From assembly GCA_026392255.1 (NCBI GenBank), contig JAPLCJ010000047.1, positions 62,001 through 126,000 on the forward strand: a stretch of DNA of 64,000 nt, given 5' to 3'. This DNA is from Solirubrobacterales bacterium. Lineage in GTDB: Bacteria; Actinomycetota; Thermoleophilia; Solirubrobacterales; Solirubrobacteraceae. Below the pieces are notes generated by a model that made no database searches, had not been told where the DNA came from, and saw only the letters and a program-made list of their open reading frames with translations. The translations under genes and the position numbers were made by a program. This document shows positions 24,379-33,264 of this stretch, one piece after another; the first letter of the stretch is position 1; the number at the start of each line of letters is the position of its first letter.

Positions 24379-25347
24379 ATGGGACGCGTACTGATAGCGG
24401 GCACAGCCTCGTTGCTGATCTGCCTCTTTCTTGCCCCTAGCTTCATTGCGTTCATTGCGCGTCGTGAGTTTGGGCAGAACATTCGCGAGGATGGGCCGCA
24501 AGGCCACATGTCTAAAGCTGGGACTCCGACGATGGGCGGCATCATCATCTTCGCCTCCATCGCAATTCCATTTCTTATTCTGACCGCCGGTGGCTGGGAA
24601 GAGATGGCGGTCTTTGGGACGGCAATCGCGTGTGGTCTGGTTGGTTTTGCTGACGACTACACCAAGATCGTCAAGAAGCGCTCGCTGGGCCTGAGGGCTA
24701 GAACCAAGCTCGGCGTGACGATGATCATCTCTGTTGCCCTTTGGTGGGTTGCAACTCGGAAGGTTGGGCTTCCTGAGACGGTAAGGCTGCGGTTTGTCGA
24801 TGCAGAGGTTGACCTGGGGTGGCTCTATCCAGTCTTCATTTACTTAGTGGTTGCTGGCTCGACCTCTGCGGTCAACTTGACGGATGGACTAGACGGTCTT
24901 GCCGCTGGCTGCTGCGCCATCGTGTTGTTGGCATACATTGGCATCACTTTCCTGACAACCGGGCAATCGGAGCTGGCACTGCTCTGCGGCTGCCTCGTCG
25001 GAGCGTGTGTCGGTTTTCTCTGGTTTAACAGCTTTCCCGCGAGCATCTTCATGGGGGACACAGGGGCACTCGGGTTAGGCGGGGCCTTGGCAGCGTTAGC
25101 GGTGATGACCCAGACCGAGATCCTGCTTGTTCTCCTTGGAGGGATCTTCGTGCTCGAAGCACTCTCCGTTGTGATTCAAGTCATCTCCTTTCGCTTCTTC
25201 CGGCGACGCGTGTTTCTGATGGCTCCGATTCACCATCATTTCGAGCTGAAACAGTGGTCTGAGACCAAGATCATTCTCCGGTTCTGGATAGTGGCCGCGG
25301 CTTTCAGCGCAATTGCTTTCACGCTCTACCAATCGAGCCTTCGATGA
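24379..25347 (+). CDS. mraY: Phospho-MurNAc-pentapeptide transferase
   Basis: A 322-residue polytopic membrane enzyme making lipid I from undecaprenyl phosphate. Motifs: KAGTPTMGG, ADDYTKI, NLTDGLDGLA, FMGDTGALGLGG and APIHHHFE. ATG 24379 was chosen because the first membrane helix begins there (GRVLIAGTASLLICL); an in-frame upstream ATG would run through murF. It overlaps murD by ATGA. Confidence 0.95.
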   Translation: MGRVLIAGTASLLICLFLAPSFIAFIARREFGQNIREDGPQGHMSKAGTPTMGGIIIFASIAIPFLILTAGGWEEMAVFGTAIACGLVGFADDYTKIVKKRSLGLRARTKLGVTMIISVALWWVATRKVGLPETVRLRFVDAEVDLGWLYPVFIYLVVAGSTSAVNLTDGLDGLAAGCCAIVLLAYIGITFLTTGQSELALLCGCLVGACVGFLWFNSFPASIFMGDTGALGLGGALAALAVMTQTEILLVLLGGIFVLEALSVVIQVISFRFFRRRVFLMAPIHHHFELKQWSETKIILRFWIVAAAFSAIAFTLYQSSLR

Positions 25348-26675
25348 TCGGCCATAGAAACCCCCGTCCGGAGATTCCCAGCGGGCCTTGGCTTGTCGCC
25401 GGGCTAGCCCGCTCCGGGCAGGCGGCTGCGCGCGCTCTGGTAGCACGAGGAGAAACGGTAATCGGCGTTGACTCAGGGTCACCGGAGGGAGCTGAAGAGC
25501 TTGAAGACCTTGGAGTAGAGGTTCACCTGCAGCACGACGGAGTTGAGTTTCTTGACTCGGTTGCAGGTGTCATCAAGAGTCCAGGAGTCCCAACCGCAGC
25601 TGGGGTGATTCAGGCCGCGCTGAAGGCCGACATGCTGATCATGGGTGAACTAGAGCTGGGCTGGCGCCTCAGCACTGGTCCAGTCATCGCGGTGACCGGT
25701 ACAAACGGGAAAACGACAACGGTCGAGATGATCGGTCACATCCTCTCCCACGCAGGAATCCCTTGCGATGTCGTTGGGAATGTTGGGCGTCCGATCAGTT
25801 CGCTGGCTGGGCTGCCACATGACGACTCCACCCTGGTCGTTGAGGCCTCTTCGTTCCAGCTGGAGGATGCAGATCAGTTCGCTCCAGAGATCTCGGTTGT
25901 TCTGAATGTCGGCACGGACCACATCGACCGTCACGGCACGATCACTGAGTATCACGAGGCCAAACTTAAAATCCTTGACCGGCAGGGCAAGCAGGACGTA
26001 GCGGTGGTTCCTCCGGGTTTGGATGTCTCCGGCCGCGGGCTAGCGCACCGGGTCACCTTTGGCGCCCCTGACAGCACACTGGCTTTCAGGGAAGGCAATC
26101 TGCTCTGGGAAGGTGAGGCAGTGGCAGCGCAGGACGATGTTGTCATTCCCGGCATACACAACCTGCTCAACGCTCAGGCTGCAGCAGCTGTTTGTCTGAT
26201 TAGCGGAGTGCAGCCAGCCCAGTTGGTAGCCGGGCTCAGAAGCTTCCAGGGTGTTGCGCACCGATTGGAGCTGGTGCTTGAGGCGAGAGGCGTCAAGTGG
26301 TTCAACGATTCGAAGGCCACCAACGTGGACTCCACCCTGACTGCGTTGGAGTCACTTGATGGGCACGTGCACCTCATTCTGGGTGGTGATGGGAAGGGTC
26401 AGGACTTCACTCCTCTACGGGCGGCTGTTGCAGCTAAGTGCCTTTCGTTGCACCTCATCGGCGAGGCTGCTGGTCAGCTTGAAGAGGCACTTCTAGACAG
26501 CGGCGTCCACCTGCAGCACGACGGAGATCTCCGTCTAGCGGTGGCCTCCTGTGCAAGGACCGCTAGAAGCGGTGATGTGGTTCTTCTTTCGCCTGCTTGC
26601 GCCAGCTTTGACCAGTTCAGCAACTTCGAGGAGCGCGGCCTTGCGTTCCGAGCCTTTGTTGAGGCTGCGGAATGA
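25344..26675 (+). CDS. murD: UDP-MurNAc-L-Ala-D-Glu ligase
   Basis: A 443-residue Mur ligase with N-terminal Rossmann region (WLVAGLARSGQAAARAL), P-loop AVTGTNGKTTTVEM, NVGTDHIDRHGT, WFNDSKATNVDST and LSPACASFDQF(S), all typical of MurD. It adds D-glutamate to UDP-MurNAc-L-Ala in the cytoplasm. It overlaps both mraY and ftsW by ATGA. Confidence 0.95.
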   Translation: MIGHRNPRPEIPSGPWLVAGLARSGQAAARALVARGETVIGVDSGSPEGAEELEDLGVEVHLQHDGVEFLDSVAGVIKSPGVPTAAGVIQAALKADMLIMGELELGWRLSTGPVIAVTGTNGKTTTVEMIGHILSHAGIPCDVVGNVGRPISSLAGLPHDDSTLVVEASSFQLEDADQFAPEISVVLNVGTDHIDRHGTITEYHEAKLKILDRQGKQDVAVVPPGLDVSGRGLAHRVTFGAPDSTLAFREGNLLWEGEAVAAQDDVVIPGIHNLLNAQAAAAVCLISGVQPAQLVAGLRSFQGVAHRLELVLEARGVKWFNDSKATNVDSTLTALESLDGHVHLILGGDGKGQDFTPLRAAVAAKCLSLHLIGEAAGQLEEALLDSGVHLQHDGDLRLAVASCARTARSGDVVLLSPACASFDQFSNFEERGLAFRAFVEAAE

Positions 26676-27943
26676 GCACTCGGCCAAAGGCTAAGGCTGC
26701 GCCAGCCCGGCGGGCTAAACGCACTCTGGTGTTCCCTAGCGAACATCGAATAATCAGCACGGTCGTGGCCATACTGGTTTCGCTGGGCGTCGTGATGATC
26801 TACAGCGCCTCCTCGGCTAAGAACGCGCTTCAGTCGGGTGGCAGCGGCAGCCAGCAGCTTGTTCGAACACTGTTTCTAGGTCTACTGCCTGGCTTGATTC
26901 TCTGCTTCTACCTGCAGCGCGTTTCGCTCTCGAAGATCAGGTCATGGGGAGCCCCTTTGATGCTCGGGTCGCTCGGACTTGTGACCGTGGTGCTGATCCC
27001 CGGGATCGGCCAGCAGATCAACGGGGCGAGACGGTGGATCAACGCTGGGTTAACAAACTTCCAGCCAAGCGAACTCGTAAAGGTAGGTTTGATCATCTGC
27101 GTAGCTGATCTGGCTCTCCGCCATAGGGACGCGATGGGCTCGATCACGGAGGCGCTCAAGATGATCCTCTGGCCCGTTCTTCTTGGGGGGGTGCTGATTG
27201 CTGTAGAACCGGACCTTGGGACAGCCATGGTTTGTGTCGTGACAGGGCTGATCATCGTCTGGATGGCGGGTATGCCGTGGCGCGTTCTTGGCCCAATCAC
27301 CGGCGTCATTGTTGGCTCGGGCGTTATTTACGCGGTGATGGAGCCGTACCGTCTAGCTCGCCTTACAGCGTTCCTTGATCCCTGGGCTAGTGGAGCGCGC
27401 AATACCACGGGTTTTCAGTCGGTTCAGGGTCAGATTGCGCTTGGCTCAGGTGGAATCTTCGGGGTTGGCCCGGGGCAGTCCGTGCAGAAAATCTTCTACC
27501 TTCCAGAGGCACATACGGACTTCATCCTCGCGGTTATTGGAGAGGAGTTGGGTCTGCTTGCGGTACTTGCAATCTTGGGACTGTTCGGGGCTCTCATGCG
27601 TGCTGGACTCAACCTCGCTCGGAAGGCCGTGGATCCGTATGCGAAGCTCACTGCTGCAGGACTAACCGCTCTGATCACATGCCAAGCAATGCTCAACATC
27701 TGCGTAGTTCTCGGAATTGCGCCACTAACTGGAGTTCCTCTCCCATTCATCTCTTTCGGACCGACCAATCTGGTGGTACTGCTTGGCTCCACGGGGCTCT
27801 TGCTGAACATTGCGGCAACGGGCGGAGCCGAGTTGCGCTCTGTCTCGGACTCGCGCGGAAAGAGCAGCGGGGAAGCCAATGAGAGTCATGATCGCGGCCG
27901 GGGGTACGGCCGGGCACGTGATTCCAGCGCTCAGCGTCGCTGA
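26672..27943 (+). CDS. ftsW: Septal peptidoglycan polymerase FtsW
   Basis: A 423-residue SEDS glycosyltransferase with about ten membrane helices. It has the conserved GARRWI, FQPSELVK and PEAHTDFILAVIGEE segments, and a late PLTGVPLPFISFG. It polymerises lipid II at the septum with FtsI. The cytoplasmic C-terminus is an Arg/Ser-rich tail whose last 65 nt overlap murG in another frame; this is far longer than the 4-nt overlaps elsewhere in the cluster. The N-terminus is basic. Confidence 0.95.
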   Translation: MSTRPKAKAAPARRAKRTLVFPSEHRIISTVVAILVSLGVVMIYSASSAKNALQSGGSGSQQLVRTLFLGLLPGLILCFYLQRVSLSKIRSWGAPLMLGSLGLVTVVLIPGIGQQINGARRWINAGLTNFQPSELVKVGLIICVADLALRHRDAMGSITEALKMILWPVLLGGVLIAVEPDLGTAMVCVVTGLIIVWMAGMPWRVLGPITGVIVGSGVIYAVMEPYRLARLTAFLDPWASGARNTTGFQSVQGQIALGSGGIFGVGPGQSVQKIFYLPEAHTDFILAVIGEELGLLAVLAILGLFGALMRAGLNLARKAVDPYAKLTAAGLTALITCQAMLNICVVLGIAPLTGVPLPFISFGPTNLVVLLGSTGLLLNIAATGGAELRSVSDSRGKSSGEANESHDRGRGYGRARDSSAQRR

Positions 27944-28937
27944 GCTACTGGCCGCGACAGGCACCGAGGTTGAGTTTGCCGGAGGGGATCGGGCAGAGGC
28001 CGACTTGGTCCCTTCTGCCGGCTTCACATTCCATCAGCTTGATGCCGAGGGGCTTAGCCGTACTTCCTTGCTGAAAGCTCTAAGGGCTGCCCTCCGAGCG
28101 GTGCCAGCGTTTTTCTCTGCGGTCAAGCTGATCCGCGATCGACGCCCTGATGTCGTGATGGGAGGCGGGGGATATGTGGCGGGGATTGTTGGTGCCGCGG
28201 CAGTGGTAACACGTACCCCGCTGGTCCTTACGGAGGCAGACAGTCACCTTGGGATCTCCAACCGGCTAATCGCGCGATTTTCCAAGAAGGTCTGTCTCGC
28301 ATTTCCACTCGAGGGTCGGACCGCACCGCGGTATGTGGTGACAGGTCGCCCGGTCCCGGCGACGGTTATGGATAGGTCCTCGGCTCGGGCGCGATTTGAG
28401 ATCCCGCCCGATGCCACCTGTGTTCTTGTTACTGGGGGGTCCCTCGGTGCTTCGTCGATCAATCAGGCCGCGCTGGATGCTTTTGCTGAGTCAGACTTTG
28501 AGGTCTTGCACCTGGCTGGGGAGCGGGATTTTCCCAGTTTGACAGCGCCTCGAGCGGGTTATCACCTGTTGAGCTACATCGATGACTTTGGCGACGCGGT
28601 AGAGGCCTGTGACCTTGCCGTGGCCCGAGCGGGTGGTTCTGTGTTTGAGCTGGCCTCGCACGGGACGCCGGCAGTCCTTGTCCCATATCCTCAAGCCGCC
28701 GCGGATCACCAGACTGGGAATGCCCGTTGGATGGAGGCTGCTGGAGCGGCAGTGATCATCTCGGATAGCCAGCTGACGGCCGATCTGCTGCGGGAGACCG
28801 TTGAGGGGATCCTTGCTGACCCGACCCTCCTTGGTCAGATGTCGGCGGCAAGCGCAGGGCTAGCGCGGCCCGAGGCGGCCGCAGATGTGGCTGGGTTTGT
28901 CCGCGAGGCAGCAGAGGGTTCGGGGAACACGAAATGA
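27879..28937 (+). CDS. murG: Lipid II synthase MurG, variant acceptor motif
   Basis: A 352-residue GT-B transferase that adds GlcNAc to lipid I on the inner membrane face. Gly-rich loop AAGGTAGH (6-13), MGGGGYVAG (94-102), GGSLGASSIN and the UDP-GlcNAc region RAGGSVFELASHGTPAVLVPYP are present. The usual acceptor-site HEQN reads TEAD (118-121). ATG 27879 is set by the Gly-rich loop near the N-terminus and lies inside ftsW. It overlaps murC by ATGA. Confidence 0.92.
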   Translation: MRVMIAAGGTAGHVIPALSVAELLAATGTEVEFAGGDRAEADLVPSAGFTFHQLDAEGLSRTSLLKALRAALRAVPAFFSAVKLIRDRRPDVVMGGGGYVAGIVGAAAVVTRTPLVLTEADSHLGISNRLIARFSKKVCLAFPLEGRTAPRYVVTGRPVPATVMDRSSARARFEIPPDATCVLVTGGSLGASSINQAALDAFAESDFEVLHLAGERDFPSLTAPRAGYHLLSYIDDFGDAVEACDLAVARAGGSVFELASHGTPAVLVPYPQAAADHQTGNARWMEAAGAAVIISDSQLTADLLRETVEGILADPTLLGQMSAASAGLARPEAAADVAGFVREAAEGSGNTK

Positions 28938-30268
28938 CAGCGGCGAGCCTGCCTTGGGAGGGACGGGAGCTTCACTTCGTCGGCATCGGTGGAGCAGGCA
29001 TGAGCGGGCTTGCGCGTATCGGACTTGAGCTGGGAGCTTCGGTGAGCGGGTCTGATCGAGCTGCTGGGACGGTCCTGCGGGAATTAGGCGCGCTCGGAGC
29101 GGATGTCATGGTTGGCCATCAGGCCGACAATCTTCCCGAATCGGCTGAGCTTGTTTACAGCTCGGCTGTTGGTGAAGATAACCCGGAGCGCTCGGCCGCA
29201 GTTGCTAGAGGCCAGACACAGCTGCATCGCAGCGAGCTTCTGGGCGAGCTGACGCGGCTGAAACCAACCATTGCGGTTACGGGGACTCACGGTAAGACAA
29301 CAACCTCTGCGATGGTGCTGGCAGCCCTTGAAGGCGCGGGTTTGAAACCAGGGTGGGTAATCGGCGCTCAACTCGCTGGTGGGAGACCTTCAGCTGGCTG
29401 GGGATCTTCGCCGTGGCTGGTTGTTGAGGCGGATGAATCCGACAGGTCACTTTTGGCTCTTGACACCGAAATCGCTGTCCTAACCAACTGCGAGCTTGAC
29501 CACCATGAGACCTACTCATCTCTTGATGACCTGAGGGCAACCCTGAGCGAATTTCTTGGCGGCGCTCAGAATGCGGTTGTATGGGATCAGCCCGAGCTTT
29601 TGTCACTGATTCCGAGCGGGACCGCGGCTCATCCGTACGACGCACTGGCCCCTGGAAGTAACGATGGACGGGCGGAGTTCACATGGCGCGGGGGATCGGT
29701 TCGACTCGCGGTTCCAGGTCTCCACAACGGTGTCAATGCCGCCGGTGCGCTTGAAGCAGCGTCGCTGACGGGTGCTGATGCGTCGGGGTTGGTAAGTGGT
29801 ATCGAGGCGTTCCAGGGCACGGCTAGACGCTTTGAAGATATTGGCGTCTCGTCAGCCGGGGCACGGCTCGTGGATGACTACGCGCATCACCCAACTGAGG
29901 TTGCCGCCACCATTCAGGCTGCTCGATCGCTCAATCCCAACAGACTGGTGATCGCATTCCAGCCACACCTCTTTTCTCGTACACAGGAGCTAGCTAATGA
30001 GTTTGGTTCGGCCCTCGGCGGGGCGGATGTCGTGCTCGTGTCAGACATCTACCCTGCTCGGGAGGCGGCCGAGGACTTTCCAGGAGTCGACGCAGCCATG
30101 CTTGTTTCGGCGGTGAAGAGCTCGGGGTTAGGGTCCAGCGCCAGGGCGTCCGGTGACCTGGCCCAGACTCAGGCAGCCCTTGAGGCTGAGATGCAGACCG
30201 GTGATCTCGTAATCCTGATGGGTGCGGGAGACATAGGAAGTCTCGGCGCAGGCTTGGTGGGGGCATGA
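28934..30268 (+). CDS. murC: UDP-MurNAc-L-alanine ligase
   Basis: A 444-residue Mur ligase that starts peptide stem assembly. N-terminal GIGGAGMSGLA, P-loop AVTGTHGKTTTSAMV, EADESDRSLL, ELDHHETY and DDYAHHPTEVAAT identify MurC. The C-terminal GAGDIGSLG is typical. ATGA overlaps with both murG and murB keep translation coupled. Confidence 0.95.
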   Translation: MTAASLPWEGRELHFVGIGGAGMSGLARIGLELGASVSGSDRAAGTVLRELGALGADVMVGHQADNLPESAELVYSSAVGEDNPERSAAVARGQTQLHRSELLGELTRLKPTIAVTGTHGKTTTSAMVLAALEGAGLKPGWVIGAQLAGGRPSAGWGSSPWLVVEADESDRSLLALDTEIAVLTNCELDHHETYSSLDDLRATLSEFLGGAQNAVVWDQPELLSLIPSGTAAHPYDALAPGSNDGRAEFTWRGGSVRLAVPGLHNGVNAAGALEAASLTGADASGLVSGIEAFQGTARRFEDIGVSSAGARLVDDYAHHPTEVAATIQAARSLNPNRLVIAFQPHLFSRTQELANEFGSALGGADVVLVSDIYPAREAAEDFPGVDAAMLVSAVKSSGLGSSARASGDLAQTQAALEAEMQTGDLVILMGAGDIGSLGAGLVGA

Positions 30269-31188
30269 CGGTTCCGTCGCCGAGACGCCTCGCGCTGGCT
30301 GAGTCGATGGCCAGCTACACCACAGTGAGAACAGGCGGCCCTGCTGAGTTCTTCACTCGATGCGGGACAGCCGAGGAGCTAGTGGAGGCGATTGCTTGGG
30401 CCAGCGACGGTCAGCACGCACTGCACATCCTCGGTTCGGGGTCAAACCTTCTTGTAGCTGACGAGGGCGTCTCAGGTCTAGTGATTAAGCTCGACGGAGA
30501 GCTCGCTCGGATTGAGATCAGCGGTCCTCAAGTCACCTGCGGCGGTGGTGCGAGGCTTCCGAGCGTTGCGGCTAAGGCGGCTGCCGCTGGCCTGAGTGGA
30601 ATTGAGTTTGGCGTGAGTATTCCGGGCACGGTCGGTGGTGCAGTTCGGATGAACGCGAATGCTTATGGCGGTGACCTTGCCCGCACGCTTGACTGGGTGG
30701 ATGTTGTGACCGCAGCGGGTGTAGAACGTCGGCTCCCTGACTCGTTTGACTTCGGCTACCGGCGGTCGAACTTGAAGGAAGGGGAGGTTGTCTCAGGTGC
30801 TGGTTTCACACTCGGGCCCGCTGATCCGGAGACCGCGAAGCTCGCGCTTGCGGGGTTGCGCGAGCAGCGCAAGGAGACTCAGCCCTGGGGTGTTAAGACA
30901 TTCGGCTCGACTTTCAAGAACCCAGACAAGGAGGCTTCCGGAGGGAGGTCATCCGGTCAGCTTCTTGACGCGGCGGGCTGTCGGGACTTAAGGATCGGCG
31001 GGGCTGGATTCTCTGAGAAGCACGCCAATTTTGTGATCAACCACGGTGATGCGACAACAGCTGACGTTGTTTCGGTCATGGCAGAGGGGCGTCGACGGGT
31101 GTTTGAGGCGTTTGGGATCGAGCTAGAACCGGAGGTCCAGACGCTTGGGCCGGTCCAGATCCCCGAGGATTGGGGTTGGGGAGCTTGA
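30265..31188 (+). CDS. murB: UDP-N-acetylenolpyruvoylglucosamine reductase
   Basis: A 307-residue FAD enzyme reducing UDP-GlcNAc-enolpyruvate to UDP-MurNAc. TTVRTGGPAEFF, GSGSNLLVAD, GVSIPGTVGGAVRMNANAYGG, YRRSNLKEGEVV and FGSTFKNP are all present, the last including the region that contacts substrate. It overlaps murC by ATGA and ftsQ by TGATG. Its position between murC and ftsQ is common in actinobacteria. Confidence 0.95.
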   Translation: MTVPSPRRLALAESMASYTTVRTGGPAEFFTRCGTAEELVEAIAWASDGQHALHILGSGSNLLVADEGVSGLVIKLDGELARIEISGPQVTCGGGARLPSVAAKAAAAGLSGIEFGVSIPGTVGGAVRMNANAYGGDLARTLDWVDVVTAAGVERRLPDSFDFGYRRSNLKEGEVVSGAGFTLGPADPETAKLALAGLREQRKETQPWGVKTFGSTFKNPDKEASGGRSSGQLLDAAGCRDLRIGGAGFSEKHANFVINHGDATTADVVSVMAEGRRRVFEAFGIELEPEVQTLGPVQIPEDWGWGA

Positions 31189-31928
31189 TGAGGCGCCGAG
31201 CCTTCAAGTGGGCCGCCGGTGCTGCTGCTGTAGGCGTGCTCCTGGTTGGGCTGTTCCTCCTGGTCAGCAATAGCAGTCTGTCCGCGGTCAAGAAGGTCCA
31301 GATCCGGGGGCTCACGGGGGACCGTGCCAGCCGAGTCAAGGCAGCTGCGTTGGGCCAGAGCACACTGTCCTTTGACGAGGGTCCGCTGCGCTACGCGGCC
31401 GCCGGGCACCCTCCGGTTAAGAGCCTGACGGTGCAGACCCACTTCCCTAACTCGGTTGATGTGTCTGTCGTGCTTTATCGACCCGTAGCAGCAGTAGGGC
31501 TTGACGTTAATTCGATGCAGGCGGTTGCCGCCGACGGGACTGTCCTTCCGGACGTACCGACAAATGGGCTTGCGTTCATAGAAGGCAGAGTCGTTGGCGG
31601 ACTCGTATCGGATCGGTTCGTTAAGCAGGCGCTCCTCGTCATAGCCCAAGCAGGCCGAGGATTCCGTACGCGGATTGGGTCTCTTGCGAATGATCCAAAA
31701 TTTGGTCTCTACGTGGTGATGACGCGTGGTCCGAAGATCTACTTCGGCGACTCCTCCGATGCCAAGGCGAAGTGGGCTGCCGTTGCACAGGTGCTTTCGG
31801 ATACTCGCACTCGCGGAGCGTCTTATGTGGATGTCCGGGTTGCGCATCGGCCTGCGGTTGGTGGGCTAAAGGGTGGGGTTCAGGGCGGAATCGATCCAGC
31901 TGATCCCAACCAGCCCGTTTCCCAGTAG
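31188..31928 (+). CDS. ftsQ: Cell-division protein FtsQ/DivIB
   Basis: A 246-residue bitopic protein with a short basic cytoplasmic N-terminus, one membrane helix (about 8-27), and a POTRA domain beginning SAVKKVQIRGLTG, followed by the beta domain (VDVSVVLYRPVAAV ... ADGTVLPD). It scaffolds FtsL and FtsB-type proteins in the divisome. ATG 31188 overlaps the murB stop (TGATG); TTG codons slightly upstream are less likely starts. It is the last gene before a 216-bp gap. Confidence 0.88.
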   Translation: MRRRAFKWAAGAAAVGVLLVGLFLLVSNSSLSAVKKVQIRGLTGDRASRVKAAALGQSTLSFDEGPLRYAAAGHPPVKSLTVQTHFPNSVDVSVVLYRPVAAVGLDVNSMQAVAADGTVLPDVPTNGLAFIEGRVVGGLVSDRFVKQALLVIAQAGRGFRTRIGSLANDPKFGLYVVMTRGPKIYFGDSSDAKAKWAAVAQVLSDTRTRGASYVDVRVAHRPAVGGLKGGVQGGIDPADPNQPVSQ

Positions 31929-31948
31929 GCCTAACCCGTTGACCAAGC

Positions 31949-31965
31949 CTCAACTGCGAGTTGAG
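31949..31965. repeat. Palindrome upstream of ftsZ
   Basis: CTCAACT-GCG-AGTTGAG is a perfect 7-bp inverted repeat; AGTTGAG occurs again 14 nt further on (31973-31979). It could be an operator or a weak hairpin at the end of the dcw transcript. No T-run follows. Confidence 0.45.
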
Positions 31966-32041
31966 TGTTGGTAGTTGAGCCAACCCTCAAGTAAGGGTAG
32001 AGAGTTGGACGGTTGTAAAACGCAATAAACCAACCCATTCG

Positions 32042-32071
32042 TTGACTCGGGAAGGACTTTGGGGCTATCCT
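32042..32071 (+). promoter_or_regulatory. ftsZ promoter
   Basis: TTGACT (32042-32047), 18-nt spacer, TATCCT (32066-32071) is a good housekeeping-sigma promoter. It gives a leader of about 67 nt before the ftsZ ATG. Confidence 0.7.
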
Positions 32072-32085
32072 GCCGAAAGGAGCAG

Positions 32086-32111
32086 GAGTCGCAGAGTCTT
32101 CTGCAGGACTC
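32086..32111 (+). other. Hairpin in the ftsZ 5' leader
   Basis: GAGTC-GCAGA pairs with TCTGC-(AG)-GACTC around a 4-nt loop, making a 10-bp stem with a 2-nt bulge just downstream of the predicted start site. It may stabilise the ftsZ mRNA. No terminator-like T-run follows. Confidence 0.45.
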
Positions 32112-32144
32112 TCAACCCCTACATGAGGGCGGTACTCAGTAACA

Positions 32145-33212
32145 ATGGAAAGCGGCAGTTACTTGGCAGTTATCAAGGTAGTCGGAGTTGGCGGAGGCGG
32201 AACCAATGCGGTTAATCGCATGGTTGAGTCTGGCGTTCGCGGGGTTGAGTTCATCGCCGCAAACACGGATTCGCAAGCCCTCCAGGTCAGCGAAGCCGAC
32301 ATCACCCTTCAGATCGGTCACGATCTGACCAAGGGCCTTGGCGCCGGCGCTAACCCTGAGGTTGGACATGGGGCTGCTGCCGAGTCGCGCGATGAAATTA
32401 AAGAGGCGCTCAAGGGCGCCGACATGGTCTTTGTCACAGCAGGTGAGGGTGGCGGCACCGGAACAGGTGCAGCACCGGTCATTGCCGACATTGCCAAGAA
32501 TGAGATTGGTGCCCTGACGGTTGGTGTTGTCACGCGCCCATTCAGCTTTGAGGGTTCACAGCGGACGCGCTCCGCTGACGCCGGGATCGCGCACCTGCGT
32601 GAGAACGTGGACACCCTCATCGTGATTCCTAACGAACGGCTACTGAGCGTGGTCGAGCGGCGCACAACGATGGTCGAGGCCTTCGAAATGGCCGACAACG
32701 TTCTCCGTCAGGGCGTTCAGGGCATTACTGATCTGATCACCATTCCCGGCCTGATCAACCTGGACTTTGCTGATGTACGGACAATCATGCATAACTCCGG
32801 TTCAGCACTGATGGGTATTGGTACAGCAGGGGGTGAGACGCGGGCCGTTGACGCTGCGAATGAGGCAATCGCTTCGCCACTGCTTGAGGAATCAATTGAC
32901 GGGGCCACCGGCATTCTCCTCAACATCACAGGGGGCAAGGAGCTCGGGCTCTTCGAGGTCAACGAGGCTGCTGAAATTGTTGCCAATGCTGCCGACCCAG
33001 GCGCGAACATCATCTTCGGCTCAGTCGTTGATGAGTCAATGGGTGACAACGTTCGCATCACTGTCATCGCCACAGGATTTGAACAAGGTCGCCGACGCGG
33101 CTCCCGGAGTGCCCCTGCATCAGAGCGTCCGCGCCGCGACAGGGATGACTCCTCGGGGTCATCTGATGTTGGTGACGTTGACGTTCCTGAGTTCCTGCGC
33201 GACGACTCCTAA
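32145..33212 (+). CDS. ftsZ: Cell-division GTPase FtsZ
   Basis: A 355-residue tubulin homologue that forms the Z-ring. It has N-terminal [15 protein letters not shown], the tubulin signature [10 protein letters not shown], NxDFADV ([11 protein letters not shown]), and a variable linker rich in Arg/Ser/Asp ending in the conserved tail VPEFLRDDS that binds partner proteins. ftsA is absent, as usual in actinobacteria; sepF is not next to it either. It has its own promoter after a 216-bp gap. Confidence 0.97.
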   Translation: MESGSYLAVIKVVGVGGGGTNAVNRMVESGVRGVEFIAANTDSQALQVSEADITLQIGHDLTKGLGAGANPEVGHGAAAESRDEIKEALKGADMVFVTAGEGGGTGTGAAPVIADIAKNEIGALTVGVVTRPFSFEGSQRTRSADAGIAHLRENVDTLIVIPNERLLSVVERRTTMVEAFEMADNVLRQGVQGITDLITIPGLINLDFADVRTIMHNSGSALMGIGTAGGETRAVDAANEAIASPLLEESIDGATGILLNITGGKELGLFEVNEAAEIVANAADPGANIIFGSVVDESMGDNVRITVIATGFEQGRRRGSRSAPASERPRRDRDDSSGSSDVGDVDVPEFLRDDS

Positions 33213-33251
33213 ATAAGGGTTGGATCGAGGTAGGTCGGCGGGCCCGGATTG

Positions 33252-33257
33252 TATGCT
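33252..33257 (+). promoter_or_regulatory. -10 box for leaderless gcvT
   Basis: TATGCT ends 7 nt before the GTG start of gcvT, which has no Shine-Dalgarno. Transcription would begin at or next to the start codon. The -35 region is weak. Confidence 0.5.
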
Positions 33258-33264
33258 CGCGTGA

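Noticed and set aside
33213-33264. Glycine riboswitch before gcvT
   Set aside because: The gap is 52 bp and the -10 box is 7 nt from the start codon, leaving no space for the element.
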